A stretch of DNA of 64,000 bases from Hippophae tibetana (GCA_037013495.1 CM072809.1:12676001-12740000); one strand, 5' to 3'. Numbered from the stretch's first letter, positions 1 through 13,915 are shown. Numbers and translations are program-made. The notes: generated by a model from the sequence alone, not told the origin.

Positions 1-2214
1 AAATTATAATTAAATAATAATATAAAATAAATATTATATATATATTATTATTATTATACTGGAAAATTGAGTTGTAATTATTTAAAAGGAAAAAAAAAAG
101 AGAATATGGTTGTTCATTATTTTTTCATAAAATTTGTTCTTAAAAATTATTACTTTGTAATAGTGATACATGCTATTTGTGAATAATAATAGAATCACTT
201 CAGTATCTTATGTAAGGGAGTGTAAATGTGTAATTATTTTATCAAGTCTAATGTACCACTTAATCGACATTTCTCAAATTTTAAATATTGTACCGAGGAG
301 AAAAAATCAAATCATAACTTTTTTTTACATCTATAATTAAAGCCTGACATAATAACCAATAAACAAAATTAGTCATAATTAATTTTGATTTTTAAAAAGT
401 AAAAAATCAATTAGCAATGTTAATCAAGATATGGTAAAGAGAAAATTTGAAAAGATTATAAAAACTATAAAAAAATTATCAAAAGATAAATTTTTATAAT
501 AATTTATAAAACATACAAACAATTAATTACTTATATTAATAAATATTAAATTTTACTTATTTATTTGATATTATCATAAATTAAAGTAATTTTATATATA
601 AATAATAAATCAAACTTATCAAATATTTTATAAACAATAATTCATATATCAGTTTCAATTTCTAGATTAACAAATTAATATATGTCAAGCTATTAACATT
701 TTACTTAAAAATAAGTGTAACCAATTTGCACACTCATATAATTTTATACCATTTAAATTATGATATTATCTTCAAAATATATAATTCAATAACTCATCTA
801 ATAAATTCAGTTACTTACTATACTAAATCACGAGGAATGCATACTTATATCATCTTCTACCTCTTCCATCTAACTCCTTTAAATTCTTAATATTGTAATT
901 ATTGAATAGTCCAAACAAACATCCAATAAAATATATCAAACTCAATATTAAGCTCTAGAGATTGATATCAATAATAACATAAATATAAATCAAAAGTAAT
1001 AAAAAAATACCATATCAAATTTATAATAACTTTACCCAAGTGATAAGTTTATTCAACTTCTTCACTTCTTCGATGAAAATGAGTTTCTATAACTTTAATT
1101 TTATATAATACAATTACAATAAGAAGAATAAGATAAACAAAAATCACTCACTCAAGAATAAGTATTCAAACAGACTTCACAAAACTCTCAAAATTCTAAT
1201 AATAATGAAAACAATTTTCTATCTTGCATAGCTCCTATCAAACACAAAAATAAACTATCTTAGTAACCTAAGTCACTCAAGTATGCTTAATTACTTATAC
1301 GTTGAAAACATTTACAATAATGTCAATTTAATTCTAAGTCCCTTAGTTTGACCTATTATCTTATACGTTGTTTTGTAAGAGGTTGTATAAACTGAAGAAA
1401 AAAAACGGTAGATCATTTCTAATTGGAGTAGAACATTTCTATGCAGAGAGGTTACACAAAATAAGTGATAAGTTAATTATTAAGTATGGAAGAATGTGTC
1501 TAAGTAAAAAGGTTGCATAAATTCATCTTGTACATTCTCCACACTTGCAATACTCTTGGTCCAATATTTAATACTTGATCACTCACATTAATTCTCAAAT
1601 ATCTCATAGATTTGTATTGAGAAAACTTTTGTATGTGACCATGGTGGAATAAAAAAACAAATTCGAGTATATGAGGAAGGGAATGGGATGTCGAACATAA
1701 GTTTCATACTATTCATAATAATTTGGTTTTCTTTCTTACATTCTTAACTATGATTTCCAATTTTCTATACTATTATTGCATATTTTGTTGGTTCAGATAT
1801 TTATATGCTATCTAAATATTTTATATACACATATGAAGATAAAAGTTTAATTATATATTCATGTAAAATTTCTACCCGATTGTATAAATTCATTTTTTTT
1901 CTATGTGTCACACTGTTTCTCTTTATTTTACTAAATCTTTATAATCAAATTCTCACAACTTATACTACATTGTAAAATAGTTTAAACTTAAAGGCCATTT
2001 TAGGTGATTTCTATCATCCTCTTCTTAACCTTTTGCAATATTTATATGTATTGTGTTTACAAATTTAGAATATGTTATGTATCCCTAATTATGATAAAAA
2101 AAATTATGCATATACCAATTGATTTTGAGAAAGGATGAATCAAGATTGAAAGTCAAATGGCCTTAACATCGATAATGGCTTCCTTCCATAAAACATTTTC
2201 TTATATGTAAATTA
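1..2214. other. AT-rich intergenic DNA, no gene seen
   Basis: No open frame longer than about 70 codons and no recognisable domain in either strand. The stretch is dominated by A/T runs and short simple repeats. Stop codons are dense in every frame. I see no tRNA- or rRNA-like structure and no complete transposon terminus. Confidence 0.6.
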
Positions 2215-3677
2215 GTAAGTGTAAGGACTATGAGTGTTGGTTATTTTCGTGGACAAAATATTTACTTGTAAATTTATTTTTAAGCCTGTTATCAAGTTTA
2301 TCAAGAACAGCCGAACAAATGTTCAAGTTTCAAATATCCGTACTTCAGGTATGTCTTTTATAATTACGACACATAGAATTTTATTTATACATTTAATAGT
2401 ACATGTTCATAAATCTAAAATTATTTTTAGTGCTTAAATATTTTTTATGTGTCTTAATATTTTTTTAAGATGTGATTTAAAAATATAAATATTTTTTTAA
2501 AGGCTTTAAATGAGCTTTGAAAAAAAATTAAGCCCAAAATGCATTTAAACCTAATATTATTAGATATTATTATTATCTATATATATAGACACATTAGGGT
2601 TGCTGCATTGGAGAGCTTAGAAAAATAAATTCTCACGATTGCAAGAAAAAGCTACCAAAAAACATTCAAGAAAATATTGCTATTATCGGCATCATTAGAC
2701 TCGCGGTAGCTAAGGAATATATATGAATAGTTGAAAAGTTGACTCATCAAATATGGTATTCAGGAAGTAGATCATTCGGCAAGTGCAAAATAAGAATTTG
2801 ATATTCAGGAATTAGATCGTTCGACAAGTGCAAAATAAGGTATTAATGTACATATTTAAAGAATTTGATTATTACGAATAAGACATACTTAAGAAATCAA
2901 TTGATATTAATTAGTAAGTACGAAAGGTTAATTAATATATATATACATAGTGAAGAAGATAATTAATATATATATATATATTGATTTGTATTAATTGGTT
3001 TAATTCTTTTTTATTAGATTTTTGATATTTAGATTAAATAATTATATGAGCGATCATAGTTATTTAATTTGATTATTAATCTTTAAATAAACTATTCTTA
3101 TTAAACTTGTGCTTAATCTTTTTATCTAGAATTTGCTAGTTGATTTAATTTAAGTGACATATGTTTTGAATCATCTAGTTAGGATTATTCATTAGTAAAT
3201 CCGTTCTAGAACACACACGGACACTTGTGTTTCCTTTTGTGCTAACCTTTCTTTTGCAGTTGATTTGTGAACGATCTAATTGGCGGGGTGCTTAATGGAA
3301 CGTTGGTTTGGAAACCGCTCACGCTAATTTTAGCAACTGTGAAAATAGAGCAGGGGCTCGTAAGTAAAATACATTGGGGCAGTATCCTAGGGAGGGTAGC
3401 ATAAGACCGAATTTGTATTTGAACATTTGATTTTCATAGTGGAAAGTTAGGTGGTCCGGTGGACCGGTGGTTTTCCTCTTAGGTCATGGTCGTGGCCTAG
3501 GTTGTTTCCACCTAAAAATATCATGTTATTATTTTATTTTCGCACTTATATTTACACGCGATTGCATGCCTGACTGGTTTGTTTAGGTTATTAAATTATA
3601 AATTGGTAAAAATTAAAAATAACCTATTCACCCCCCTCTAGGTTAATCAGGTCCATAATTTATAAACTTTCAGTAAG
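2215..3677 (+). mobile_element. Solo LTR (about 1.45 kb) with 5-bp target duplication
   Basis: The body 2220-3672 starts TGTAAG and ends CTTTCA, a near-perfect short inverted repeat of the TG...CA type. It is flanked on both sides by GTAAG (2215-2219 and 3673-3677), the 5-bp duplication of an LTR retrotransposon. A TATA-rich stretch near 2575-2590 and a C-rich tract near 3635 (CACCCCCCTCTAGG), of a kind often seen near plant Copia LTR ends, fit LTR structure on the plus strand. No gag or pol follows, so this looks like a solo LTR left by LTR-LTR recombination. The superfamily is inferred only. Confidence 0.68.
2757..2846 (+). repeat. 45-bp tandem duplication inside the solo LTR
   Basis: TATTCAGGAA..TAGATC followed by AAGTGCAAAATAAG occurs twice, starting at 2757 and 2802, so the period is 45 bp. 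Such duplications are common in the U3 part of LTRs and may carry regulatory motifs; no function can be read directly. Confidence 0.7.
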
Positions 3678-3714
3678 GTTTGGCATTTCCTAAAATTCTC
3701 AAGTAGTATTTGTT

Positions 3715-4010
3715 AAAAGTTATTGAGATATCAATTCTCTTATAAGTTTAAATTTGTGGAAAAATGCTAGCATTATTTTTATACATTCAATCACTCCTTA
3801 CAAGTGTTAGTTCTATCTACTATGCATGTCAAATACTTATAATTCAATTAAGGTTATTGGGGTTCGAACATAAGACTTTCAGCTCTGATATCATATTAGA
3901 AGTTGTTGAGAAATAAACTTCTATAAAAACTTAATCTAATAAGAGAAGGGCTAAGATTACTTTTATGCATTCAATCAATACTAACATTGGTATAACAAAA
4001 GTTTCCTCTC
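3715..4010. repeat. Pair of about 110-bp direct repeats, TRIM-like relic
   Basis: Two diverged direct repeats (about 3716-3825 and 3900-4010) share a TTGTTGAGA-type start and a TTTTATGCATTCAATCA-type core. Between them lies GCTCTGATATCA, which resembles the reverse complement of the tRNA-Met primer site TGGTATCAGAGC. This is the layout of a very small non-autonomous LTR element on the minus strand. No target duplication was found and the copies are old, so the call is tentative. Confidence 0.35.
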
Positions 4011-4280
4011 TTACCCTTTTGGTATAGACATTTTCTTATAAATTTGTGTAGTTTCTTGGTATAGTGGAAGTTTTCTATTTGTGATTATCTTGTAAATATT
4101 TGAACTAAAGACTTCGAGGAAACGAAACTTGGGTTAGAATATATCATAAATTATTATTTCTAATGTGAACTTCACTCGTGTCTTTTGACTTTAATTTTAC
4201 AATGAGAAAAATTAATATGTGAGCCTTTGGGTCCATAGTTTGAAGGTTGAAGCCAATTTATAGATTTTTTAGTTAGAATG

Positions 4281-4814
4281 TGATAAATATAATTCAACAA
4301 ATGTAGCTACATTAGTTGCTTGCACTACAGAAAAACAAACTAATAGTATGGTGTCATCTTCTAACAAATATGGCAACCTATATGCCGTGAAAATGTGATT
4401 TTATGTGAAGTAGCTTTATGATTTTATGTGAAACAATTATATGAAAGGCCTCTTCAATATGGTTGCAGATTACCACATCAACAGTCTACAATTTAGTAAG
4501 CAAGTTATCTACAACTTAGCAAGTGAATCAAGCTTCTTAATTAATATTTTTATATTACAATTTGGGATATTTTCTATTTACATGGGAGTGCTTTGGTGTT
4601 TATAAATAGCCACGTATATTTGTATATGTTTCTTAACTTGAACAATACAATTCAATGAGAAATCTCTTCAATTTTTTTCATCTTTATTTCTATTCTCCAT
4701 TGTTCGTTCGTGTACTATTCATCATCTTGTTGTCATTGTTGAATGCTCAAAGCTCATTGTAACAAATCTTATTCCACGCTTATTCTATTGCTTCACTATT
4801 CTTTTTTACCTTTA
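4281..4814 (+). repeat. Copia-1 5' LTR
   Basis: Begins TGATAAATATAATTC and aligns over its length with 7706-8237. It contains the promoter-like TTTATAAATAGCCAC near 4600, about 210 bp from its end. The end is set by the primer site that starts at 4815 and by the matching GAATG target duplication of the other LTR. It ends in TA rather than CA, probably a mutation. Confidence 0.8.
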
Positions 4815-4827
4815 TGGTATCAAAACA
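4815..4827 (+). other. Copia-1 primer-binding site
   Basis: TGGTATCAAAACA lies directly against the 5' LTR and resembles the 3' end complement of initiator tRNA-Met (TGGTATCAGAGC) with two changes. This fixes the plus-strand orientation of the element. Confidence 0.7.
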
Positions 4828-5429
4828 CAAAGCGACGTAGCTTCAAAAATGGAAGATCAATCAATCACAGATCAGACAGATTAAATAAATAATGCTATGA
4901 GTCAAGGTTATTATAGTATTGTTAATTTCTAAAATTGTGTGACTTCATTAAAACTAGATTGAACTAATTTCATTATTTGGAAACAACAAATTCTCAAAAT
5001 CTTAAGTAGCTTTGACTCGAAAGAGTATCTTATAGAAGATTCTCCATTAAAAATACTTGAAAATGGCCAAATCAATCCAAAAATCAAGTATTAGAATAAG
5101 AAAGACAAGATTATCGGAAGTTAATTCACGAGTAAGATAACTTAAGATTTTCTTAGACACATTTCATTGAGTCACGCACGTTCAAACAAGCTTTAAGTCA
5201 TGATGCTTGGAAAGTATTTATATAGAATGAGTTTGATGCATTCATTTGAAACAAGATTTGAGTCTTACTTCCCCCACATCCAGGCAGGAAGATCATTGGA
5301 TCTAAGTAGTCATGAAAAGTTAAGAAATTGCATACAGGTGCATTGGATAAAAGGAAATCAAAACTTGTTACTTAGGGATTTGAATAAAAACTTGATTTTA
5401 GTTTTCAATAAACCTTTAGTCCTATAACC

Positions 5430-6372
5430 AAACCAATTACCATTCAGGTTGTGATTACTGCTAGTTTATCCAAGGGATGAAAACTTCTCCAATTAGGATG
5501 TTTATATATCTCAACCCCTAGGTTTCGAGGGTGCTGAGTTCCCTAATTATGTTTGTAAATTGAAAGAGGTTATTTATGACCTTAAACAAGCTCCAATAGC
5601 TTGATTTGATACTTTATTTACAACATTGTATGATATAGAGTTTAAGAAATAAAGAGTCTATCCTTCTCTTTTCGACAACTTTACCAACGCTTTTCCAATT
5701 TATCTTTTGGTTTACGTAGATAATATTATTATCACTGATGGCAATAAGGCAAATATTCAGTGTCTTATTGATACTTTAAACTCTGCATTTTTCACTACTT
5801 CTTGGGAATTAAAATTTCTTATCTTCTTAATGGTGACATTTTGCTCACTCAATCTAAGTATATCAAGAAACTTCTTTAGAAAGCAAAGATGGATAATACT
5901 AAGCCAATTGGATAATCAATTCATACCTCTTCTATCTTGTCTACTATTGACGGGGAGTTAATAGAAAATCCTTCTTTGTATTGAAATGTTACGGGTGCAT
6001 TGCAATATATCGTTTTAGCCAAGCTAGAAATTGCCTTTGCTGTCAGTAAAACATGTCAGTTCATATCCAAACTAACCACTATGCATCGGTGTGTAGTAAA
6101 GATGATACTAAAGTACTTGCAAGGCATTATCCAATATGTGTTCAAATCTTCCTTATAACTTTTTGTAACTGGATTTTTTAATGTTGACTGAGGGTCTTGT
6201 CTTGATGATAGAAGATCCACATATGCGGTCTGCATTTTTTTAAAAGCAAATCTAGTTTTTTGGAGCTCTAAGAAGCAAAATGTTATAGCTCGATCCATCA
6301 CTAACGTTGAATATTGATCTCTTACTTATACTACCGTTGAAATCATTTGGCTTCATGCTTTATTAAAAGAAA
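5430..6372 (+). pseudogene. Copia-1 pol remnant (RT and RNase H)
   Basis: Broken reading frames with clear Ty1/copia similarity. Near 5525-5600 the frame reads GFEGAEF...VCKLKEVIYDLKQAP, the block before the RT active site (usually YGLKQAPRAW). At 5707-5745 it reads VYVDNIIITDGN, where the second Asp of the catalytic YVDD is replaced by Asn. From about 6010 to 6370 follow RNase H blocks including SSKKQNVIARS (SSKKQ..VA.SS in intact elements) and IIWLHALLKEIHI. Several stops and frameshifts make it non-coding. The terminal RNase H part resumes near 7475-7700 (KHVEFDLHF, REKVAKEFVVQHIP), on the far side of the nested insertion. Confidence 0.8.
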
Positions 6373-6381
6373 TACATATCT

Positions 6382-7470
6382 CACTACTATAAAAAAGGTA
6401 TTTAAGTTGATATGTAAAGTCGATTTTTGAAAAAACCTGACTTATAATGAATTTAAAGTCAATTCGGTGTAGAACTGACGCTATACATAGTGTCGTTTGA
6501 TGTGTCGAACCGACGCTACACGTGGACATAACATCAGTTGACGTGTTGAACTGACGCTACACACATAGATAGTATTGGTTCATCACGTCAACCGACGCTA
6601 CGTCCTACGTGTATTTCTTTAATTAAAAAATACAGTTTAAAATTGAAATTATATAGTACAATATTTTTTTAGGTCAATTATTATTTTATTTGACTTTTTA
6701 AAATTTAATTTGGATATATATATATATATAGTATAATATTTTTCTTTTTTTAGACAATTTTTTTTTAAATTATATAATTTTTTGTATTTGTTTGGATATT
6801 TAATTTTATGTACGTACGCACATGTACATCTTTATTTAATTTTGTGTATTTTTTGGATATTATTTTAATTTTGTTTCTTTTTTATACTATATATATATAT
6901 CCAAATTAAAATTTAAAGAGTTTAAATAAAATAATAATTCACCTATTTTTTTTAAAAAAATTTAAACTACATTTTTTAAATTAAAAAATACACATAGAAC
7001 ATAACGTCGGTTGACGTGTTGAACCGATACTACACACGTGGATAGCGTTGATTAAACACGTCAACCGACGTTACGTCCTACGTATATTTTTTTATTTAAA
7101 AAATGAAGTTTGATTTTAACTATACGTACATACATAAAATTAAGTATCCAAACAAATACACAAAATTATATAATTTTAAAAACTAATTATCTAAAAAAAA
7201 TAAAAAAAATATACTATATATATATATGTCTATGAAGTTTAGACTGCTTATTTGATGAATGTTTACATGCTCATGTATGTAGAGGAATAAATTGTTATAT
7301 GTACAAACTGTTTTTTGCCCAATTTCCTTGTCACTATGCTAGTGATTCTAAACCAAACAAAATTGCTCATTCAATTACACTTTGACAACATTATTTTATT
7401 TGTAATTTAAGTTAATTATATATATATATATGTATTGTATATACAATATTTATTTTTGTAATAAATTTAA
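6382..7470. mobile_element. CACTA-like transposon fragment nested in Copia-1
   Basis: The insertion begins with CACTACTATAAAAAAGG, a typical En/Spm (CACTA) terminal sequence, exactly where the Copia RNase H frame is interrupted. It carries subterminal repeats in both orientations around the core ACGCTACACGTGGA / GTCAACCGACG (6460-6610 and 7000-7085), and long AT-rich inverted arms (about 6620-6740 against 6880-6980). The right end (expected ...TAGTG) was not found, so the end given is where retroelement similarity resumes. No transposase frame remains; this is a non-autonomous or truncated copy. Confidence 0.55.
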
Positions 7471-7705
7471 TTATACAACATCGTAACTCTCGCTGTTAGT
7501 CACGTGTTCATAACATAACAAAACACGTGGAATTTGATCTACATTTTTTTTTTCGAGAAAAGGTCGCCAAGGAGTTTGTTGTTCAACACATACCCTAGCA
7601 TGAGCAACTTGCTAATACTCTTATCCAGCTTCTCTCTATTCAAGCCTTTTTAAAATTGCGAAACAAACTCAGTTTTATCCGACTCCCACCGAGTTTGAGG
7701 AAGGG

Positions 7706-8237
7706 TGATAAGTATAATTCAACTAATGTAGCTGCATCAGTTGCTTGCAGTGTAGAAAAACCAATTAATAGTGTGGTGTCATCTGCTAACAAATGTGAAA
7801 CAGTGCAAAAAAACCCAACTAAAATTGCTTAGTTAGAAGTGTGATTTTATGTGGAGCAACTATATGGAAGGTCTTTTATGGTTGTAGATTGACACGTTAG
7901 CGATCTACAACTTAGTGAGCAAGTTATCTACGACTCAGTTAGTTAGCAAGTGAATCAAGCTTCTTGATAGATATTTTTGCATTACTTTTAGTTATATTTT
8001 TTGTTTACATGGTAATAGTTTGCTGCTTATAAATAGCCACCTATACTTATATACATTTCTTAGCTTGAGCAATACTATTCAATGAAAATTTACTTCAATG
8101 CTTTTCATCTTCATTTCTATTTTTCACTGTTCGTGTACTATTTATCATCTTGCTGTCAATGTTGAATGCTCAAAACTCACTAACAATTCTTCTTCCACTC
8201 TTATTCTATTGCTTCACTGTTCTTTTTTCTTTATTTA
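7706..8237 (+). repeat. Copia-1 3' LTR
   Basis: Starts TGATAAGTATAATTC right after the purine tract at 7697-7705 and aligns with the 5' LTR, including the TTATAAATAGCCACC promoter block near 8030. It is followed at once by the target duplication GAATG. The many differences from the 5' LTR show that the insertion is old. Confidence 0.8.
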
Positions 8238-8242
8238 GAATG

Positions 8243-10530
8243 ATATCCAATATTCCGTTGCAAAAGCTTATGAAGTTTTATTTTTAGGGTCTCCATAGTA
8301 TTAGTATATTTATTTAAGTGTTTACTGAAGCTAAGGAAAAACAGAAAAGAAGCTTATAATATTAATCGTCTTAAGCCAAATAAAGAAATATGTTTGAGTT
8401 TATACAATCCCCACCTCCCATCAGCACCACCACCTAACCACATCTCTTCCTGCTGTGATTAGTTGTAGGTTGTTTCACTTTCAGGTTGCACGCGCAGGTT
8501 TCCACTCTAATTGCATTAACTGGTTCTGTAGTGGTGGAATATTATGACCATAGAACAGAAAACAAGGCTGACCAATACTCCAAGTATCTTCCAATTGACT
8601 CATACTCTCGCAAGTATTGAGAGAATTTCCATAAAGCATACGCAAATAACCCTGAACAAGTTGGGATACTTGTTTTTAGTTTTTAGTTTTAAATCAAACA
8701 ATACCATTAAGTTAAACACCTGTAATAAAATCACCTGCAATAAGTTGGGGTAGTAGTTAGGTTCTACAGTAATTCACGTATAATAAATTCAAATTTTATG
8801 GCAGTTATGAGGTTTTTGTTTAAAAGACATTAAAGTTTTTTTTTAAATAAAATAAAATAAACAGAGGTATTTGAACTTGGTAACTTGGTTCCACAACACT
8901 GAAGTAGTGAATGATACCATCTATATCATAAAACAATCTAAAAAAATTAAATTAAAATTAAAATAAATATTATTTTTTTAGGTTGTATTGGTGAAGTTAG
9001 CATGTTATAATCATTTTGAGGAGTAATTAGAATAAATGATACTCTTTTATATAGGTGACAATGATTAACTCAAAAGATTTTTGCAAACCTAAGGAAAGTT
9101 CAATTTATGATTGTGAGTCTTACAGAAATTAATATTAAAATATTAATTTAACATATTAAATATTAAAATATTATCTCCATATTATTATTTGCTCATTTAG
9201 CCCCTAAAAATAATACTAAAAAAATATCTTTATCAATAAATGAATTAATTAAGGGATTTGTCTAATAATCTTGTGATAATAATTGTTTTTTATGTTTCTA
9301 ATCATAAGTTCAAACCACACAAAAATGTCTTTTGATAAAAAAATAGATTAAATAATATTATTTAAATAATTTAATGGATCAACTCCATATTAATTAATAA
9401 TTTTTTTTTGAAAAATTTAACAACTTTAACTACAAAGGAGTTCCAATTTAACATATACTTTAGTGTAATTGAGTAACCCTGAGTAATAAACAAATAAATT
9501 TAATTTTGTGTAATAAATTTTGGTTGATTTTTGGATTCAATTATTATTTTTATAAATTTTTTAAATACAATTAAGGTTTTGGGGTAGGATAATCGTACCT
9601 CGATATCAAAAATTTAAATTTAAATTTTATTAAATATTATATTTTTTGTATACGTAGACATAAAAACACATATAGTTTAATATTTGAAAAAAAATCAAAA
9701 TATATTAAGTATATATAACATATTATTATTTTTAATTTATAAACATTTTTTTTAATTAAAGTATATGTTTTTGAACAATTTTATATTAAAAATATTGAAA
9801 TTTGATTTTTGGAGTTCCGAAAAAATAACAGTTACTTGATAGTAATTTTCTATATTTATACACATCAATTTCAATTTTGGATTGAAACATTTTTCAATTT
9901 CATTTCACCCTATTAACATTCTTAATCGTGAACAATTACATAATACCTTGTATTGTTTTTAGTGTCTTATAACCTTATATTAAAATAATTTCACGATATT
10001 AAAAGTCTTTTAATTATATCAAAAAGAGTAGTTTACTCTATTTTTTTATTTTTTTGTAGAAATTTATTTATTTAAAAAAGTGATAGAATAATAACAAATA
10101 ATCAATTTTTTATTTTATTTTTTAAAGTTATTTTATTAATTATTTTTAATAATAGATTACAATGGTAGTAAAATTCACAAAAATAAAAATAAGTTTTAAA
10201 ATTTAATAATTTGTTCTTACGATTTTACTTTTTCAAAATAAAATGACTAAATTATTATAAAAAATGATAGATAGATTAAATTATTAAAAAAATAACAAAT
10301 ATACTAAATTATTTTAATAGCTAAGAGATTTTGAATATATCTCTTAATTTTATTATGAAACCATGAAGCAATATGATTCAATTATGATACATCAAGATCA
10401 TAAACAAATTTTTTACAACTATTCTCCGAGTATATCAAAGAGTCAAAATCCACATTTTATTTTTGTCATGGTAATGCAATTTTTTTCTTCTCATTTTTCA
10501 ATATTAAGGGACAAGTTTTTTATAGCTTGA
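8243..10530. other. AT-rich intergenic DNA, no gene supported
   Basis: Short frames only (longest about 69 codons near 8544), with no recognisable domain. The stretch 8420-8760 is less AT-rich than its surroundings and could be a gene or transposon fragment, but no family was identified. The rest is A/T-rich with dense stops. Confidence 0.5.
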
Positions 10531-10538
10531 TCGTTTTT

Positions 10539-10673
10539 ATGGGCTAAACCCGTCAGTTTAAATAGATGGCCCAAAATATATTAAAACCCAGCCCATAAAG
10601 TCAATGGTAGACCAAATTATGCTTCGAAATCAAAAGCCTAATATAAAAATGTGTCATCGAACCAAAACCCTAG
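10539..10673 (+). promoter_or_regulatory. RPL22 promoter: site II elements and telo-box
   Basis: Three TGGGCY-type site II elements (ATGGGCT at 10539-10545, GGCCCA at 10568-10573 and AGCCCATA at 10590-10597, the last two on the opposite strand) are followed by the telo-box AAACCCTAG at 10665-10673. In plants this pairing is characteristic of ribosomal-protein and other growth-linked promoters, bound by TCP and telo-box factors. The distance to the 5' UTR fits the downstream RPL22 gene. Motifs are seen directly; function is inferred from family knowledge. Confidence 0.75.
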
Positions 10674-11294
10674 CTCCATTTCCTTCCACTTTCTCTCATA
10701 GCGAGCGCAGCTCTTCAAGTTTCTTTCCTCAGCAGCCACCGGTAAACCTCTTTCTGCTCACTCTCTCATGTATGTGTCAATTAGGGTTCTTTAACGTTGT
10801 CTGTGTGTTCGAATTCGTTTCTGTTGAAATATGAAGGCAGAGAAATAAGAGGCTTTCAGTGATATACTATATCTGCTTCCCTTAATTATATGATTGATGA
10901 CTAAGAAGAAGATTAATGTAAATTTGAGAAATTTGCAGTTTTTTATTATCATTACACGTTTTCTAGTTTTTATTGCTCAATGGTAGTCTGTAATGTGCTG
11001 AACTAAGTAGCTGTTTTAATTGGTTAAGTTCCATCTCAGGATTTGAGATTTAGAGTTGACTGGAAATTAATGTCCTTTTTTTAGCAGCCAAGCAATTTAT
11101 TTTTTCATCATTTGCTTGAAATTTGGTTACATGTGCTATTTGATAATAGTTCTTCATTGGATGCACTGTATACAAGTTCATAATGGAATTGGGATTTACG
11201 CATTTGAAAGCGTTTGTGTAAATAGAGGAACTGTATGCGCTGAGTGAATCTTAAGGGATGGATTTATTTTTTGTAAATCAAAGGATAATCAAAG

Positions 11295-12344
<1,050 letters not shown>

Positions 12345-13915
12345 GATTCTTCCCTACTATGAAGTTAACATTTCTTTTTATGTTGCCTGTGGTGGCTGTT
12401 TCCTTGAAACTAGTTCAATTTTTCATTTTTGTTGGTTTAGTGATTTTGAGATATATTCTACCGTTTCGTAATATAGATCTACCTCATTTGAAAGTAAAAT
12501 TAAGTTTAGGTCCTGCATTTCTTTCCTCTTGAATATTCCGTTTTCAATAGCATGATCCACGTATTGCCTTAAGTTTTGCAAATGCTTCTTGGCCACGATC
12601 GAGGAAAATTTATTTGTGTTTTGACGCTTGGCTTTATCTGCTAATACAACTCATGAGTCATGATTAGAATGGCCTACATGGATGGATGTTGTGATGCTAG
12701 TTTTGGGCAAAACTTGTTTTCGAAATAGACCATCTTTTTTATTTCCTTTCATTCTTAGAATTTTTCTTGAATAGGTGATGTTGTATTGTATTCAAAAGTA
12801 TCCTTTAAAAATCGAGTTACCATTTTATTTTAGTAAATTAAGATAAAAAATTAATGAAATTTATGGTGTAGTTTCTTAATTTTTGAAATTTATTTTAGTT
12901 TATTTTAATTAGATAAGACAATAATGAATAGTATTAATTGTAATATCTTATTTATTTTGGGATTTAAATGAAAAATGTGAGTATATAAAATAATAAAAAA
13001 TGGGGTTTGTGTAATTTTGTTTTTGTTATTCTTTTGTTTTGACTTTTAAAGTGGTTTTTTAGTGATTCGTGTATCTAAATAACGATATTATTTTGTGTAA
13101 TTTTTACTAAGCATATGTTCTCACATGTGCTTTTAATAAGAGTGTTTTTAGATTAATTTTTCATGTTCATGGATTGTTAATAGTTAATTTTGTTCTCCTA
13201 CGTTGGATTGTTAATAGTTAATTTTGTTCTCCTACGTTGGATTGTTTCTTTACTCATTTTTTATATTCTTTAATATTATACAAAGTTACTATTTATTATG
13301 GAAACAAAATAATTATATTTTTAATTTCTATAGTATCGTAGATTTATGTTCAAATTGTTTAAGATTAAAAATCTATTTAAATTATTTAAAAAATAAAATC
13401 TGTTTATTGATAAAAATTAACACATGTTTGTTGGATTTAATTATGTTTTTTTTTAACTGAAGTGGTCCGATAAGCTGTCGTAGCTATCTTGAATTGTGTT
13501 CCGGATGTATTCCTTAAATGACAAAACTAACTTCATTTGTTTTGAAAATTTGTCTAGTAATCTTGCACTTGAATATTTGTAATTTTTATGTGCAATATTA
13601 CATAGAGAATAAAAGGAGGGCAAATACATATCTAACTAACGGGAAGAATATCTTGCCGACGTTGTCACAAAAAACTTTTCACTCTCATTGATCTTAGTAT
13701 CGAAATTTGAAACTTTTGTTGCCCCGTTGAAAACACTTTGGTTTTAAAGCCTAACAACCAACTTATATTTAGATTGAACCGAGTAAGTCTTTTTGGATTC
13801 AAACTTTCAAACTAGTTTATCTATTTATTTTGAAATAGAAGTATTGAGAATTGCTTGTATATCCACTTGTCAAAAGACACTGAATTTTCTGCAAATTCCT
13901 ATCGTTTCCTTCATA
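12345..13915. other. RPL22 3' flank and AT-rich spacer
   Basis: Probably the RPL22 3' UTR at first, then AT-rich spacer with no supported gene. It contains a perfect 34-bp tandem duplication (listed separately). Around 13600-13760 there are short frames that faintly suggest an old retroelement, not strong enough to call. Confidence 0.5.
13171..13240 (+). repeat. 34-bp perfect tandem duplication
   Basis: GGATTGTTAATAGTTAATTT plus 14 further bases is repeated immediately, with copies starting at 13171 and 13205. The two copies show no difference by eye, so the duplication is recent relative to the surrounding decay. Confidence 0.8.

Larger units (their letters stand above)
4276..8242 (+). mobile_element. 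Degenerate Copia LTR retrotransposon (Copia-1) with nested insertion
   Basis: LTRs at 4281-4814 and 7706-8237 are diverged but alignable throughout. The element is flanked by GAATG on both sides (4276-4280 and 8238-8242). A tRNA-Met-type primer site (TGGTATCAAAAC) follows the left LTR and a purine tract (GAGGAAGGG, 7697-7705) precedes the right LTR. The interior keeps RT and RNase H fragments, so the element is Ty1/copia on the plus strand. Gag, protease and integrase are not recognisable. A CACTA-like insertion splits the RNase H region near 6382. Confidence 0.85.

Noticed and set aside
2234..2437. 67-codon open frame
   Set aside because: Lies inside the solo LTR and shows no protein family features; chance ORF in AT-rich DNA.
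8544..8753. 69-codon plus-strand frame and a short minus-strand frame in a less AT-rich patch (8420-8760)
   Set aside because: No recognisable domain, no splice context and no codon bias; could be a gene or transposon fragment but nothing in the sequence supports a named call.
13600..13780. Faint retroelement-like peptide pieces on the plus strand
   Set aside because: Too short and interrupted to assign to a family; may be an older part of the LINE region.
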